NCBI GenBank assembly: GCA_945949395.1
Contig: CAMFEK010000002.1
Coordinates: 62,001 to 126,000 of the forward strand
DNA length: 64,000 bases
Direction of reading: 5' to 3'
Origin: an uncultured Clostridia bacterium
GTDB lineage: Bacteria; Bacillota; Clostridia; Christensenellales; Borkfalkiaceae
In this document: piece by piece, positions 17,386 through 25,192 of the stretch
Numbering within the stretch: position 1 is the first letter of the stretch
Layout: every line of letters starts with the position of its first letter
Made by a program: the position numbers and the translations under genes
Notes under the pieces: generated by a model
Database searches by the model: none
Seen by the model: the letters and a program-made list of their open reading frames with translations, nothing else
Told to the model about the DNA's origin: nothing

Positions 17386-18108
17386 ATGGCAACCATCGAA
17401 AAAACCCGTCAGCTCTACGAAGGCAAGGCAAAAAAGGTCTACGAGACGACCGACGAAAACTGCTATATCGTATCCTATAAGGACGACGCGACCGCGTTAA
17501 ACGGCAAAAAGAAGGGCACCATCGTCGGCAAGGGCGTCGTAAACAACAGAATGTCCAACTTCCTCATGGAAAAGCTCGAAAAGGAAGCGGGCGTTCCCAC
17601 CCATTACGTGCAGGAGATCTCCGACCGCGAAACGATCGTGAAAAAGGTCACCATCGTTCCCCTCGAAGTCATCGTGAGAAACGTTGCCGCAGGTTCTTTT
17701 ACCAAGCGTTTCGGCGTGGAAGAGGGAACCGTATTAAAACAGCCCACCCTCGAATACTGCTATAAGTGCGACGCGCTCGACGATCCCATGATCAACGATT
17801 ATCAGCTCATCGCCCTCGGCTACTCCACCAAGGAAGAGCTCGCCACCATCGCCGATTACGCCTTCCGCGTAAACGCCTTCCTCAAAAACTATTTCAAACA
17901 GCTCAACGTCGACCTCATCGACTTCAAGATCGAATTCGGCAAGACGACGGACGGCACCATCATTTTGGCGGACGAAATTTCCCCCGACACCTGCCGTTTC
18001 TGGGACGCGACCACGCACGAAAAGCTGGACAAGGATCGTTTCCGCAGAGATATGGGCGGCGTAGAGGACGCTTATAAGGAAATGATGAAGAGGGTGCTCG
18101 GCGAATAA
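17386..18108 (+). CDS. purC: SAICAR synthetase
   Basis: Ligates aspartate to CAIR using ATP. 240 residues, normal length. Seen: [15 protein letters not shown] (nucleotide-binding start), [32 protein letters not shown], and [11 protein letters not shown]. The ATG at 17386 follows TCGGAGGTAAA. One base separates its stop from the purF start, so the two are tightly coupled. Confidence 0.96.
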   Translation: MATIEKTRQLYEGKAKKVYETTDENCYIVSYKDDATALNGKKKGTIVGKGVVNNRMSNFLMEKLEKEAGVPTHYVQEISDRETIVKKVTIVPLEVIVRNVAAGSFTKRFGVEEGTVLKQPTLEYCYKCDALDDPMINDYQLIALGYSTKEELATIADYAFRVNAFLKNYFKQLNVDLIDFKIEFGKTTDGTIILADEISPDTCRFWDATTHEKLDKDRFRRDMGGVEDAYKEMMKRVLGE

Positions 18109-18109
18109 T

Positions 18110-19552
18110 ATGACGGAAGAAGACGAGAAACCCCGCGAAGAGTGCGGCGTATTCGGGGTTTATTCCAAAGAGAATTGCGACGTCGCCTCCACCGTGTATT
18201 ACGGCTTGTTCGCCCTCCAGCACAGGGGGCAGGAAAGCTGCGGCATCGTCGTGGACGACGACGGGCTGTTCCGTTATTATAAAGACCTCGGCATCGTCAA
18301 CGACGTGTTCACGCAGGAGCGCTTGGACGCTTTGGGCAAAGGCAATATCGCCGTCGGACACGTCCGCTACGGCACGACGGGCGCCACCGATCGGGAGAAC
18401 GCGCAGCCCATCGTGGTCAATCACGTCAAGGGCAGAATGGCGCTCGCCCACAACGGAAATTTGGTCAATTCCTTCGAGCTGAGAACGCAGCTCGAATTGC
18501 AGGGCTCCATTTTCCACACCACTTCCGATACGGAAGTCATCTCTTACGTCATCACCAAGGAGCGGCTTTGTACCCGTTCCATCGAGGCGGCGGTCTCCTC
18601 CGCCATGAATCAATTGAAGGGAGCGTATTCCCTCGTCGTCATGTCGCCGAAAAAGCTGATCGCGGCGCGGGACGAAAACGGATTTCGCCCCCTTTGCTAC
18701 GGCGTCACGGAGGACGGCAGATACGTCGTCGCCTCCGAGAGCTGCGCCCTCGACACGGTGGGCGCCAAGCTCGTCCGCGATATCGATCCGGGCGAGATCG
18801 TCGTGTTCTCCGAAAAGGGCGTAACCTCCCTGCGCGAGCATTGCGGCAAGGCGAACCCCTCCCTCTGTATCTTCGAATATATCTATTTTGCCCGTCCCGA
18901 TTCCGTCGTAGACGGCTGCACCGTGCACACGGCGCGCCGCCGCGCAGGGGAACTGCTCGCCAAAACGCATCCCGTGGACGCGGACGTCGTCATCGGTTGC
19001 CCCGATTCGGGATTAGACGCCGCTTTGGGCTATTCGCAGGCGTCGGGCATTCCCTACGGCATGGGACTCATCAAAAACAAATATATCGGCAGAACCTTCA
19101 TCTCCCCCGGTCAGGGCGCGCGGGAAAATAAGGTAAAAATCAAACTCAATCCCGTAAAGGAAGTGGTGGAGGGGAAGAGAGTCGTCCTCGTAGACGATTC
19201 CATCGTTCGCGGAACGACCTCTCAGCGCATCGTCAAGCTCCTGCGGGACGCGGGCGCGAAGGAAGTCCACATGCGCATCTCCTCCCCGCCCTTCATCAGC
19301 CCCTGCTATTACGGCGTGGACATCGACTCGAAAGAAAATCTCATCGCCTGCCATCATACGGTGGAAGAGACGGCGAAGATCATCGGGGCGGACTCGTTGG
19401 GCTATCTCAACGTGGAACACGTCTCTTTGTTGGCGGAAGGGAGCAAATGCAAGGGCTTCTGCTCCGCTTGCTTTAACGGCAATTACCCCACGCGAATCCC
19501 TTCGACCACGTCGAAGAGTCGCTTCGAGAAAAAAATAAGCGAAAAGGAATAA
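18110..19552 (+). CDS. purF: Amidophosphoribosyltransferase, B. subtilis type with propeptide and Fe-S site
   Basis: Catalyses the first committed step, PRPP plus glutamine to phosphoribosylamine. 480 residues. An 11-residue propeptide precedes the nucleophile Cys12 (EECGVFGVYS), as in B. subtilis PurF. The PRPP loop is VVLVDDSIVRGTTSQ. Cysteines in LCIFEYIYFARP and in the C-terminal CKGFCSACF match the ligands of the structural 4Fe-4S cluster of the oxygen-labile B. subtilis-type enzyme, fitting an anaerobe. It lies between purC and purM. Confidence 0.96.
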   Translation: MTEEDEKPREECGVFGVYSKENCDVASTVYYGLFALQHRGQESCGIVVDDDGLFRYYKDLGIVNDVFTQERLDALGKGNIAVGHVRYGTTGATDRENAQPIVVNHVKGRMALAHNGNLVNSFELRTQLELQGSIFHTTSDTEVISYVITKERLCTRSIEAAVSSAMNQLKGAYSLVVMSPKKLIAARDENGFRPLCYGVTEDGRYVVASESCALDTVGAKLVRDIDPGEIVVFSEKGVTSLREHCGKANPSLCIFEYIYFARPDSVVDGCTVHTARRRAGELLAKTHPVDADVVIGCPDSGLDAALGYSQASGIPYGMGLIKNKYIGRTFISPGQGARENKVKIKLNPVKEVVEGKRVVLVDDSIVRGTTSQRIVKLLRDAGAKEVHMRISSPPFISPCYYGVDIDSKENLIACHHTVEETAKIIGADSLGYLNVEHVSLLAEGSKCKGFCSACFNGNYPTRIPSTTSKSRFEKKISEKE

Positions 19553-19556
19553 AATC

Positions 19557-20603
19557 ATGGCAAAAGAAAAAAGTTTCAGCGAAAGCTATAAGAACGCAGG
19601 CGTAGACATCACGGCAGGCTACAAGGCTGTCGACCTCATGAAACAGCACATTGCCCGCACCATGACGAGCGGCGTATGTTCGGACGTCGGCGGGTTCGGC
19701 GGTCTCTTCGAACTCGACATGACCGGTCTCACCCGCCCCATTCTCGTTTCGGGCACGGACGGCGTGGGCACCAAGCTCAAAATCGCCTTCCTCATGGATA
19801 AGCACGACACCGTCGGCATCGACTGCGTGGCTATGTGCGTCAACGACGTCATCTGTTGCGGCGCCAAGCCCCTCTTCTTCCTCGATTATATCGCATGCGG
19901 CAAAAACGTGCCCGAGCGCATCGCCGACATCGTAAAGGGCGTCGCGGAGGGCTGCGTGCAGTCCGGCTCCGCGCTCATCGGCGGCGAAACGGCGGAAATG
20001 CCCGGTTTCTATCCCGTGGACGAATACGACCTCGCGGGCTTCTCCGTAGGCGTCGTCGACAGAAGCAAGGTTCTCGATAACTCCGCCATGAAACAGGGCG
20101 ACGTCATCATTGCCCTCCCTTCCAGCGGCGTGCACTCCAACGGATTCTCTTTGGTCAGAAAGATCTTCGACGTCGAGAAAAAGGATATCAAGGTTCCCTG
20201 CGCGGAGCTTTCGGGCAAGAGCGTCGGCGAAACCCTGCTCACGCCTACCAAGATCTACGTAAAGCCCATGCTTTCCCTCTTTGAAACCGTCACCGTAAAG
20301 GGCGTTTCCCATATCACGGGCGGCGGATTCTACGAAAACATTCCCCGCTCCTTCAAGAAGGGCTTTTCCGCGAAAGTGGAAAAATCCGCCGTTAAGATTC
20401 TTCCCATCTTCGACGTATTGCAGAAAACGGGCAACGTTCCCGAACGGGATATGTTCAACACCTTCAACATGGGCGTCGGCATGGTCGCCGTCGTTTCCAA
20501 GGAAGAGGCGGACAAAGCTCTCGCTTGCTTAAAGGCGAACGGCGTGGACGCCTATATCGTCGGCGAAGTGGTGGAGGGAGACGAGGGCATTATTCTCGCG
20601 TAA
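19557..20603 (+). CDS. purM: AIR synthetase (phosphoribosylformylglycinamidine cyclo-ligase)
   Basis: ATP-dependent closure of FGAM to aminoimidazole ribotide. 348 codons. Family marks: AGVDITAGYKAVDLMK at the N terminus, LVSGTDGVGTKLKIAF, GIDCVAMCVNDVICCGA, GGETAEMPGFY, and HITGGGFYENIPR. It starts 4 bases after the purF stop. Its stop codon lies within the left terminal repeat of an intergenic structured element (20600-20726). Confidence 0.96.
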   Translation: MAKEKSFSESYKNAGVDITAGYKAVDLMKQHIARTMTSGVCSDVGGFGGLFELDMTGLTRPILVSGTDGVGTKLKIAFLMDKHDTVGIDCVAMCVNDVICCGAKPLFFLDYIACGKNVPERIADIVKGVAEGCVQSGSALIGGETAEMPGFYPVDEYDLAGFSVGVVDRSKVLDNSAMKQGDVIIALPSSGVHSNGFSLVRKIFDVEKKDIKVPCAELSGKSVGETLLTPTKIYVKPMLSLFETVTVKGVSHITGGGFYENIPRSFKKGFSAKVEKSAVKILPIFDVLQKTGNVPERDMFNTFNMGVGMVAVVSKEEADKALACLKANGVDAYIVGEVVEGDEGIILA

Positions 20604-20726
20604 GAGAAAGTATTCATCCCGAAATCGATCGCCTCTTTACGTTTTTCCTCGGTCGCTTACGCATCGGTAAGCTCCCGTCGGAAAAGCCGCAGACGCCTGC
20701 TCTTTCGGGCGACTCCTTTCTCTTAC
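20600..20726. repeat. Structured inverted-repeat-bounded intergenic element, copy A
   Basis: 127 bp bounded by a perfect 11-bp inverted repeat (GTAAGAGAAAG at 20600-20610, CTTTCTCTTAC at 20716-20726). Its core reads CGTTTTTCCTCGGTC, then a stem-loop (CTTAC / GTAAG), then CTCCCGTCGGAAAA, then a second short hairpin. The same architecture with different but still complementary arms occurs at 23375, 23537 and 23693. The left arm overlaps the purM stop codon, so the element is cotranscribed with the purine operon. Confidence 0.75.
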
Positions 20727-20769
20727 AAACAGGGATTCATCCCGAAATCGTTCGCCTCTTTGCGTTTTT
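20727..20769. repeat. Truncated 5' half of a second element of the same family
   Basis: ATTCATCCCGAAATCG (20735-20750) and the following TTCGCCTCTTTGCGTTTTT repeat 20612-20646 of copy A with only two base differences, then stop. The rest of the element is absent, so this is a tandem remnant. Confidence 0.65.
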
Positions 20770-20835
20770 AACATTCCACGCATGAAATAAGACGGCAAAG
20801 ATTTTTCAAATATAATTGACAAAAAGGTATTCACA

Positions 20836-21447
20836 ATGGACCCTATTCAAATCGCCGTGCTCGTGTCGGGCGGCGGCACCAACTTACAGGCAATTCTGGA
20901 CGCCGAGAGAAGCGGCGCTTTGACGAGCGGCAAGGTCAGCTTGGTCGTCTCCAACAATCCGGACGCCTACGCGCTCAAGCGCGCCGAGGCGGCGGGCGTA
21001 AAGGCGGCTGTCGTCGATAAAAAGAAACTCGGCTCGCAAGAGGCGTTTGAAAGAGAACTTCTTTCCCTCTTGCAAGAGAACCGAATCGAAATGATCGTCC
21101 TGGCGGGCTTTTTGTGCATTCTCACGGAGAATTTCACCTCCCGCTATCCCGACCGCATTCTGAACGTGCATCCCTCCCTCATTCCCTCCTTTTGCGGCAA
21201 GGGCTATTACGGGCTCAAGGTGCACGAGGCGGCTCTTTCCTACGGCGTAAAGTTGACGGGCGCAACCGTGCATTTCGTGAACGAAGTGCCGGACGGCGGC
21301 AGGATCATCATGCAAAAAGCGGTGGATATCCTCGAAGGGGATACCCCGAAAACGCTGCAAAAGCGGGTGATGGAGCAGGCGGAATGGATCATTCTCCCCG
21401 CCGCCTGTGAAAAAGTAGCAAAACAATTACAACAAGACAAGGAGTGA
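20836..21447 (+). CDS. purN: Phosphoribosylglycinamide formyltransferase (GART)
   Basis: Transfers formyl from 10-formyl-THF to GAR. 203 residues, typical. Seen: AVLVSGGGTNLQAILDA at the N terminus, LAGFLCILTENF, the catalytic Asn-His region RILNVHPSLIPSFCGKG, and TGATVHFVNEVPDGG with the catalytic Asp. The start has only a weak ribosome site (AAAAAGG) after the 232-bp repeat-containing gap, so expression may be lower than for its neighbours. It overlaps the next ribosome site. Confidence 0.95.
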   Translation: MDPIQIAVLVSGGGTNLQAILDAERSGALTSGKVSLVVSNNPDAYALKRAEAAGVKAAVVDKKKLGSQEAFERELLSLLQENRIEMIVLAGFLCILTENFTSRYPDRILNVHPSLIPSFCGKGYYGLKVHEAALSYGVKLTGATVHFVNEVPDGGRIIMQKAVDILEGDTPKTLQKRVMEQAEWIILPAACEKVAKQLQQDKE

Positions 21448-21452
21448 GAAAC

Positions 21453-22175
21453 ATGAACGTGTACGAAATCAATCAAATCGGAGAACGCATCCGCGACAAC
21501 GCTTACGTCGGCAGAGGCATCGTGGTCGGCAAGAGCAAGGACGGAAAAAAGGCGATGATCGCCTACTTCATCATGGGCAGGAGCGAAAACAGCCGCAACC
21601 GCGTCTTTATCGAAAAGGAGGACGGCACGCTCATCACCGCCCCCTTCGACGAAAGCAAGGTGGAGGATCCTTCCCTCATCATCTACAACGCCATTCGCAA
21701 GCTCGACAATAAGCTCATCGTGACGAACGGCGATCAGACGGATACCGTATACGAGGGCATGAAGGCGGGCAAGAGCTTTTCGGACAGCCTGAAAGCGAGA
21801 CGTTTCGAGCCCGATCATCCCAACCTGACTCCCCGCATCAGCGCCCTAATCACCTTTGCGGAAGGAGATTTCGAATATTCCATGAGCATTTTGAAGTCCG
21901 CCGATCCCGCGGGCGACAGATGTAACCGCTATACCTTCGATTTTGAACCCATCGACGGTCTCGGACACTTCCTGCACACCTACGTTTGCGACGGAAATCC
22001 TCTGCCCACCTTTCAGGGCGAACCGGAGAGAGTGGCGATCCCCGACGATCTCGACGCTTTCACTTCCGAGATCTGGAACAACTTGAACGAATCGAATAAA
22101 ATCTCTTTGTTCACGGCGAGCATCGACCTATCCACCGGCATTGCGGACAAGAGACTCATCAATAAAAATAAGTAA
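21453..22175 (+). CDS. purO: IMP cyclohydrolase, PurO-like (stand-alone)
   Basis: Closes FAICAR to IMP, the last step of de novo synthesis. 240 residues of the IMP_cyclohyd family first described in archaea, not the N-terminal domain of bacterial PurH. Seen: an N-terminal NAYVGRGIVVGKSKDG, AYFIMGRSENSRNRVF, DPSLIIYNAIR, and VTNGDQTDTVYEG. The ATG at 21453 follows AAGGAG by 8 bases; a GTG at 21444 overlaps the ribosome site and is rejected. Directly downstream lies a transformylase gene lacking the cyclohydrolase domain, so the two replace PurH. Confidence 0.9.
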   Translation: MNVYEINQIGERIRDNAYVGRGIVVGKSKDGKKAMIAYFIMGRSENSRNRVFIEKEDGTLITAPFDESKVEDPSLIIYNAIRKLDNKLIVTNGDQTDTVYEGMKAGKSFSDSLKARRFEPDHPNLTPRISALITFAEGDFEYSMSILKSADPAGDRCNRYTFDFEPIDGLGHFLHTYVCDGNPLPTFQGEPERVAIPDDLDAFTSEIWNNLNESNKISLFTASIDLSTGIADKRLINKNK

Positions 22176-22189
22176 GGAGAGAGCAGAAC

Positions 22190-23374
22190 ATGAAAGAATT
22201 TCAGTTGAAATACGGTTGCAACCCCAACCAAAAACCCGCTAAAATTTATATGGCGAACGGACAAGACCTCCCCATCGAGGTGTTGAACGGCAGACCCGGC
22301 TATATCAACTTCCTCGACGCCTTCAATTCCTGGCAGCTCGTAAAAGAATTAAAAGCCGCCCTTCATTTACCTGCGGCGACCTCCTTCAAGCACGTAAGCC
22401 CCACTTCCGCCGCGGTCGGTCTTCCCTTGCCCGAAAAATTGAAGAGAGCCTGCTACGTGGACGATATCGAGGGCTTGGACGATTCTCCCTTGGCTTGCGC
22501 CTATGCCAGAGCGCGCGGAACGGACAGAATGTCCTCCTTCGGCGATTGGATCGCCCTCTCCGATAAGTGCGACGTGACGACGGCGAAACTCATCAAGCGC
22601 GAGGTCTCCGACGGCGTCATCGCTCCCGACTACGACGAGGAGGCGCTCGCAATCTTAAAGAGCAAAAAGCAGGGCAATTACAATATCGTAAAAATCGACG
22701 AAAATTATATCCCCGAAGAGATCGAAACCAAGCAGGTGTTCGGCATCACCTTCGAGCAGGGCAGAAATAACTTTACCCCCACCGAGGAGATGCTCGAAAA
22801 CTTCGTGACGGAAAACAAATCTCTTCCCGAAAGCGCGAAGAGAGATCTCATCGTCGCGCTCATCACGCTCAAGTATACGCAGTCCAACTCCGTTTGCTAC
22901 GCGGTGGACGGTCAGGCGATCGGCGTGGGCGCAGGTCAGCAATCCCGCGTGCATTGCACCCGCCTGGCGGGTCAGAAAGCAGACAACTGGCAGCTCCGTC
23001 AGACGGACAAGGTGTTGAATCTTCCCTTCCTGCCCACGCTCGGCAGACCCGACCGCGACAACGTCATCGACGTGTATATCGGCGATTCCGACGAGGACGT
23101 TTTGGCGGAGGGAAACTGGCAGAAGTACTTTACCGTCCGCCCCGAACCCTTCACCAAGGAGGAAAAGAAAGCGTATCTTTCTTCCCTTCGCGGCGTTTCC
23201 TTGGGCAGCGACGCCTTCTTCCCCTTCGACGATAACATCGAGCGCGCCCGTCGCAGCGGCGTAAGCTACATCGCCCAGCCCGGCGGCAGCAAGCGCGACG
23301 ATCTCGTCATTGATAAGTGCAACGAATACGGCATTGTGATGACGTTTACGGGGCTTCGTCTCTTCCATCACTGA
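22190..23374 (+). CDS. AICAR transformylase, stand-alone (PurH C-terminal domain only)
   Basis: Formylates AICAR with 10-formyl-THF. 394 residues, corresponding only to the AICARFT part of PurH. Seen: ELKYGCNPNQKPA-like start (QLKYGCNPNQKPAKIYM), catalytic Lys-His in SFKHVSPTSAAVG, ARGTDRMSSFGDWIALS, IGVGAGQQSRVHCTRLAG, and the C-terminal DAFFPFDDNIERA with IAQPGGS. Its substrate pool is what the ZTP riboswitch at the operon head senses. The 535-bp repeat-rich gap before purD follows directly. Confidence 0.94.
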   Translation: MKEFQLKYGCNPNQKPAKIYMANGQDLPIEVLNGRPGYINFLDAFNSWQLVKELKAALHLPAATSFKHVSPTSAAVGLPLPEKLKRACYVDDIEGLDDSPLACAYARARGTDRMSSFGDWIALSDKCDVTTAKLIKREVSDGVIAPDYDEEALAILKSKKQGNYNIVKIDENYIPEEIETKQVFGITFEQGRNNFTPTEEMLENFVTENKSLPESAKRDLIVALITLKYTQSNSVCYAVDGQAIGVGAGQQSRVHCTRLAGQKADNWQLRQTDKVLNLPFLPTLGRPDRDNVIDVYIGDSDEDVLAEGNWQKYFTVRPEPFTKEEKKAYLSSLRGVSLGSDAFFPFDDNIERARRSGVSYIAQPGGSKRDDLVIDKCNEYGIVMTFTGLRLFHH

Positions 23375-23501
23375 TTTTGGGTCGCATTCATCTCGTCATA
23401 CTTTGTCGTCCTTGCGTTTTTCCTCGGTCACGTACATTTGAGTACGCTCCCGTCGAAAAATCCGCGGACTCCTCGTCTGACGAGCGACTGCTTTCCCAAA
23501 A
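23375..23501. repeat. Structured intergenic element, copy B1
   Basis: 127 bp bounded by TTTTGGG (23375-23381) and CCCAAAA (23495-23501). The interior has GTTTTTCCTCGGTC, a stem-loop GTAC / GTAC, GCTCCCGTCG, and a hairpin CTCG / CGAG. It is nearly identical to copy B2 at 23693 over most of its length. It begins immediately after the transformylase stop codon. Confidence 0.78.
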
Positions 23502-23536
23502 CGAGGGAAGCCTGCAAAAAAAATCCACTCGCCTAA

Positions 23537-23664
23537 TTTTGGCGGCATCTTTTTCCGCAGGGCATTGTCGAACGTCGTTTTTCTCGGGGTCATTTACGAT
23601 TGAGTAAACTCCCCCTCCAAAAGCCTCGTTCTCCTCGCCTTGCGAAAAAATCTACTCGCCAAAA
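23537..23664. repeat. Structured intergenic element, copy C (diverged)
   Basis: 128 bp bounded by TTTTGGCG (23537-23544) and CGCCAAAA (23657-23664). The core is GTCGTTTTTCTCGG, a stem-loop TTTAC / GTAAA, then CTCCCCCTCCAAAA. The terminal arms and the central stem differ from copies A and B but pair within the copy. Confidence 0.7.
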
Positions 23665-23692
23665 GGGGAGGGCGCGCGACTGCTTTCCCAAA

Positions 23693-23816
23693 TTTGGGTC
23701 GCATTCATCTCGTCATACTTTGTCGTCTTTGCGTTTTTCCTCGGTCGGAACGTTTGAGTACGCTCCCGTCGGAAAATCCGCGGACTCCTCGTCTGACGAG
23801 CGACTGCTTTCCCAAA
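23693..23816. repeat. Structured intergenic element, copy B2
   Basis: 124 bp bounded by TTTGGG and CCCAAA. It matches B1 closely (same GCATTCATCTCGTCATACTT start and CTCGTCTGACGAGCG end), but the central stem (GGAACGTTTGAGTACG) has lost pairing on one side. Confidence 0.75.
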
Positions 23817-23909
23817 ACGAAGTTGAGCGAGTTGCCTCGTTCTCCTCGCCTTGAAAAAAATATTCGCCGAAATTCGGCGGAAAACTATCCTATCAATTCG
23901 GAGAAAAAC

Positions 23910-25181
23910 ATGAAAATACTCGTAGTCGGCGGTGGCGGCAGAGAACACGCCATCATCAAAAAGATTAAAGAAAACAAACGGGTGGAGGAGATCTTCGCCC
24001 TGCCCGGCAACGGCGGCATCGCGGCGGACGCCACCTGCGTAGCCATCGGCGCAAAGGACAAGGAAAAAATCGTCTCCTTCGCCGTTGAAAATAAAATCGA
24101 TTTTGCCGTCGTCGCCCCCGACGATCCTTTGGTGCTCGGCGTAGTGGACGCCCTGCACGAAGTCGGCATTCCCTGTTTCGGACCCGAAGCGAAAGCCGCT
24201 ATCATCGAGGGGAGCAAGATCTTCTCGAAAAATTTAATGAAGAAATACGGCATTCCCACGGCGGAATACGAAGTGTTCGAAAATATGGACGAGGCGCTCT
24301 CTTACCTTGAAACCGCGCCCTATCCCGCCGTGATCAAGGCGGACGGACTCGCGCTCGGCAAGGGCGTCGTCATCGCGCAGACGAGAGAGGAGGCAAGACA
24401 AGCCGTCGTGGAGATGATGGCGAACAAAAAGTTCGGCGAAAGCGGAACGAAGATCGTCATCGAGGAATTTTTAACGGGACCCGAGGTTTCCGTGCTCTCC
24501 TTTACGGACGGCAACGTGGTCGTACCCATGGTCTCCTCCATGGACCACAAGCGCGCGCTCGATAACGACGAGGGCTTGAACACGGGCGGCATGGGCACCA
24601 TCGCCCCCAACCCCTGTTACACGCAGGAGGTTGAAAAGGAATGTATGGAGAAGATTTTCCTCCCCACCATTCGCGCCATGAAGGCGGAGGGCAGAACCTT
24701 TAAGGGCTGTCTGTACTTCGGTCTGATGGTGACGAAAAACGGACCCAAGGTCATCGAATACAATTGCCGTTTCGGCGATCCCGAAACGCAGGTCGTACTT
24801 CCCCTGTTAAAGAGCGACCTTCTCACCGTCATGCAGGCGGTGGAAAACGAGACGCTCTCCTCCCTCAACGTGGAATTTTCAAGCGATTCCGCCTGTTGCG
24901 TGGTGCTCGCCTCCAAGGGCTATCCCGTATCCTACGAGAGCGGATTCCCCATCCAGCTGCCCGAAACGAAGGCAAACGAAAGCATCTTCGTGGCGGGCGC
25001 AGAGGAAAGAGAGGGCAAGCTCTTCAGCCACGGCGGCAGAGTGCTCGGCGCGGTCGCGGTGGAAAAGGACTTGAAAACGGCGGTTTCCTCCGCCTACGCG
25101 CTTGCGGACCGCATTCGTTTCGAAAACGGATTCATGCGGCGGGATATCGGTCAGCGCGCACTTAAAATTTTGGAAAAATAA
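23910..25181 (+). CDS. purD: Phosphoribosylamine-glycine ligase (GARS)
   Basis: ATP-grasp ligase making GAR. 423 residues. Seen: ILVVGGGGREHAIIKK at the N terminus, LPGNGGIAADA, YPAVIKADGLALGKGVV (ATP-grasp lysines), LNTGGMGTIAPNP, and EYNCRFGDPETQVVLPLL. The ATG at 23910 has TCGGAG 9 bases upstream; the frame stays open upstream through the repeat region, but that extension is repeat sequence, not protein. Confidence 0.95.
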   Translation: MKILVVGGGGREHAIIKKIKENKRVEEIFALPGNGGIAADATCVAIGAKDKEKIVSFAVENKIDFAVVAPDDPLVLGVVDALHEVGIPCFGPEAKAAIIEGSKIFSKNLMKKYGIPTAEYEVFENMDEALSYLETAPYPAVIKADGLALGKGVVIAQTREEARQAVVEMMANKKFGESGTKIVIEEFLTGPEVSVLSFTDGNVVVPMVSSMDHKRALDNDEGLNTGGMGTIAPNPCYTQEVEKECMEKIFLPTIRAMKAEGRTFKGCLYFGLMVTKNGPKVIEYNCRFGDPETQVVLPLLKSDLLTVMQAVENETLSSLNVEFSSDSACCVVLASKGYPVSYESGFPIQLPETKANESIFVAGAEEREGKLFSHGGRVLGAVAVEKDLKTAVSSAYALADRIRFENGFMRRDIGQRALKILEK

Positions 25182-25192
25182 GGAGAATCGAC

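Larger units (their letters stand above)
23375..23909 (+). other. 535-bp repeat mosaic between the AICAR transformylase gene and purD
   Basis: No gene is supported here. The region holds three full-length structured elements (B1 23375-23501, C 23537-23664, B2 23693-23816) plus fragments of element 3' ends at about 23504-23536, 23673-23692 and 23834-23868. The fragments alternate: C-type tails follow B copies and a B-type tail follows the C copy. Open frames crossing it are composed of repeat sequence. The last ~35 bases carry the purD ribosome site (TCGGAGAAAA). Confidence 0.75.

Noticed and set aside
20811..20835. Separate promoter and leaderless start for purN
   Set aside because: TATAAT at 20811 has no -35 at proper distance and lies 19 bases before the ATG, so it is not comparable to the yggS pair.
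23375..23909. Possible CRISPR array or insertion sequence in the purine operon
   Set aside because: Repeats are ~127 bp with internal hairpins, not 25-40 bp with unique spacers, and no transposase or cas gene is present.
23640..23909. N-terminal extension of PurD and small open frames within the repeat region
   Set aside because: They translate repeat sequence, have no ribosome site, and PurD similarity and a good ribosome site begin at 23910.
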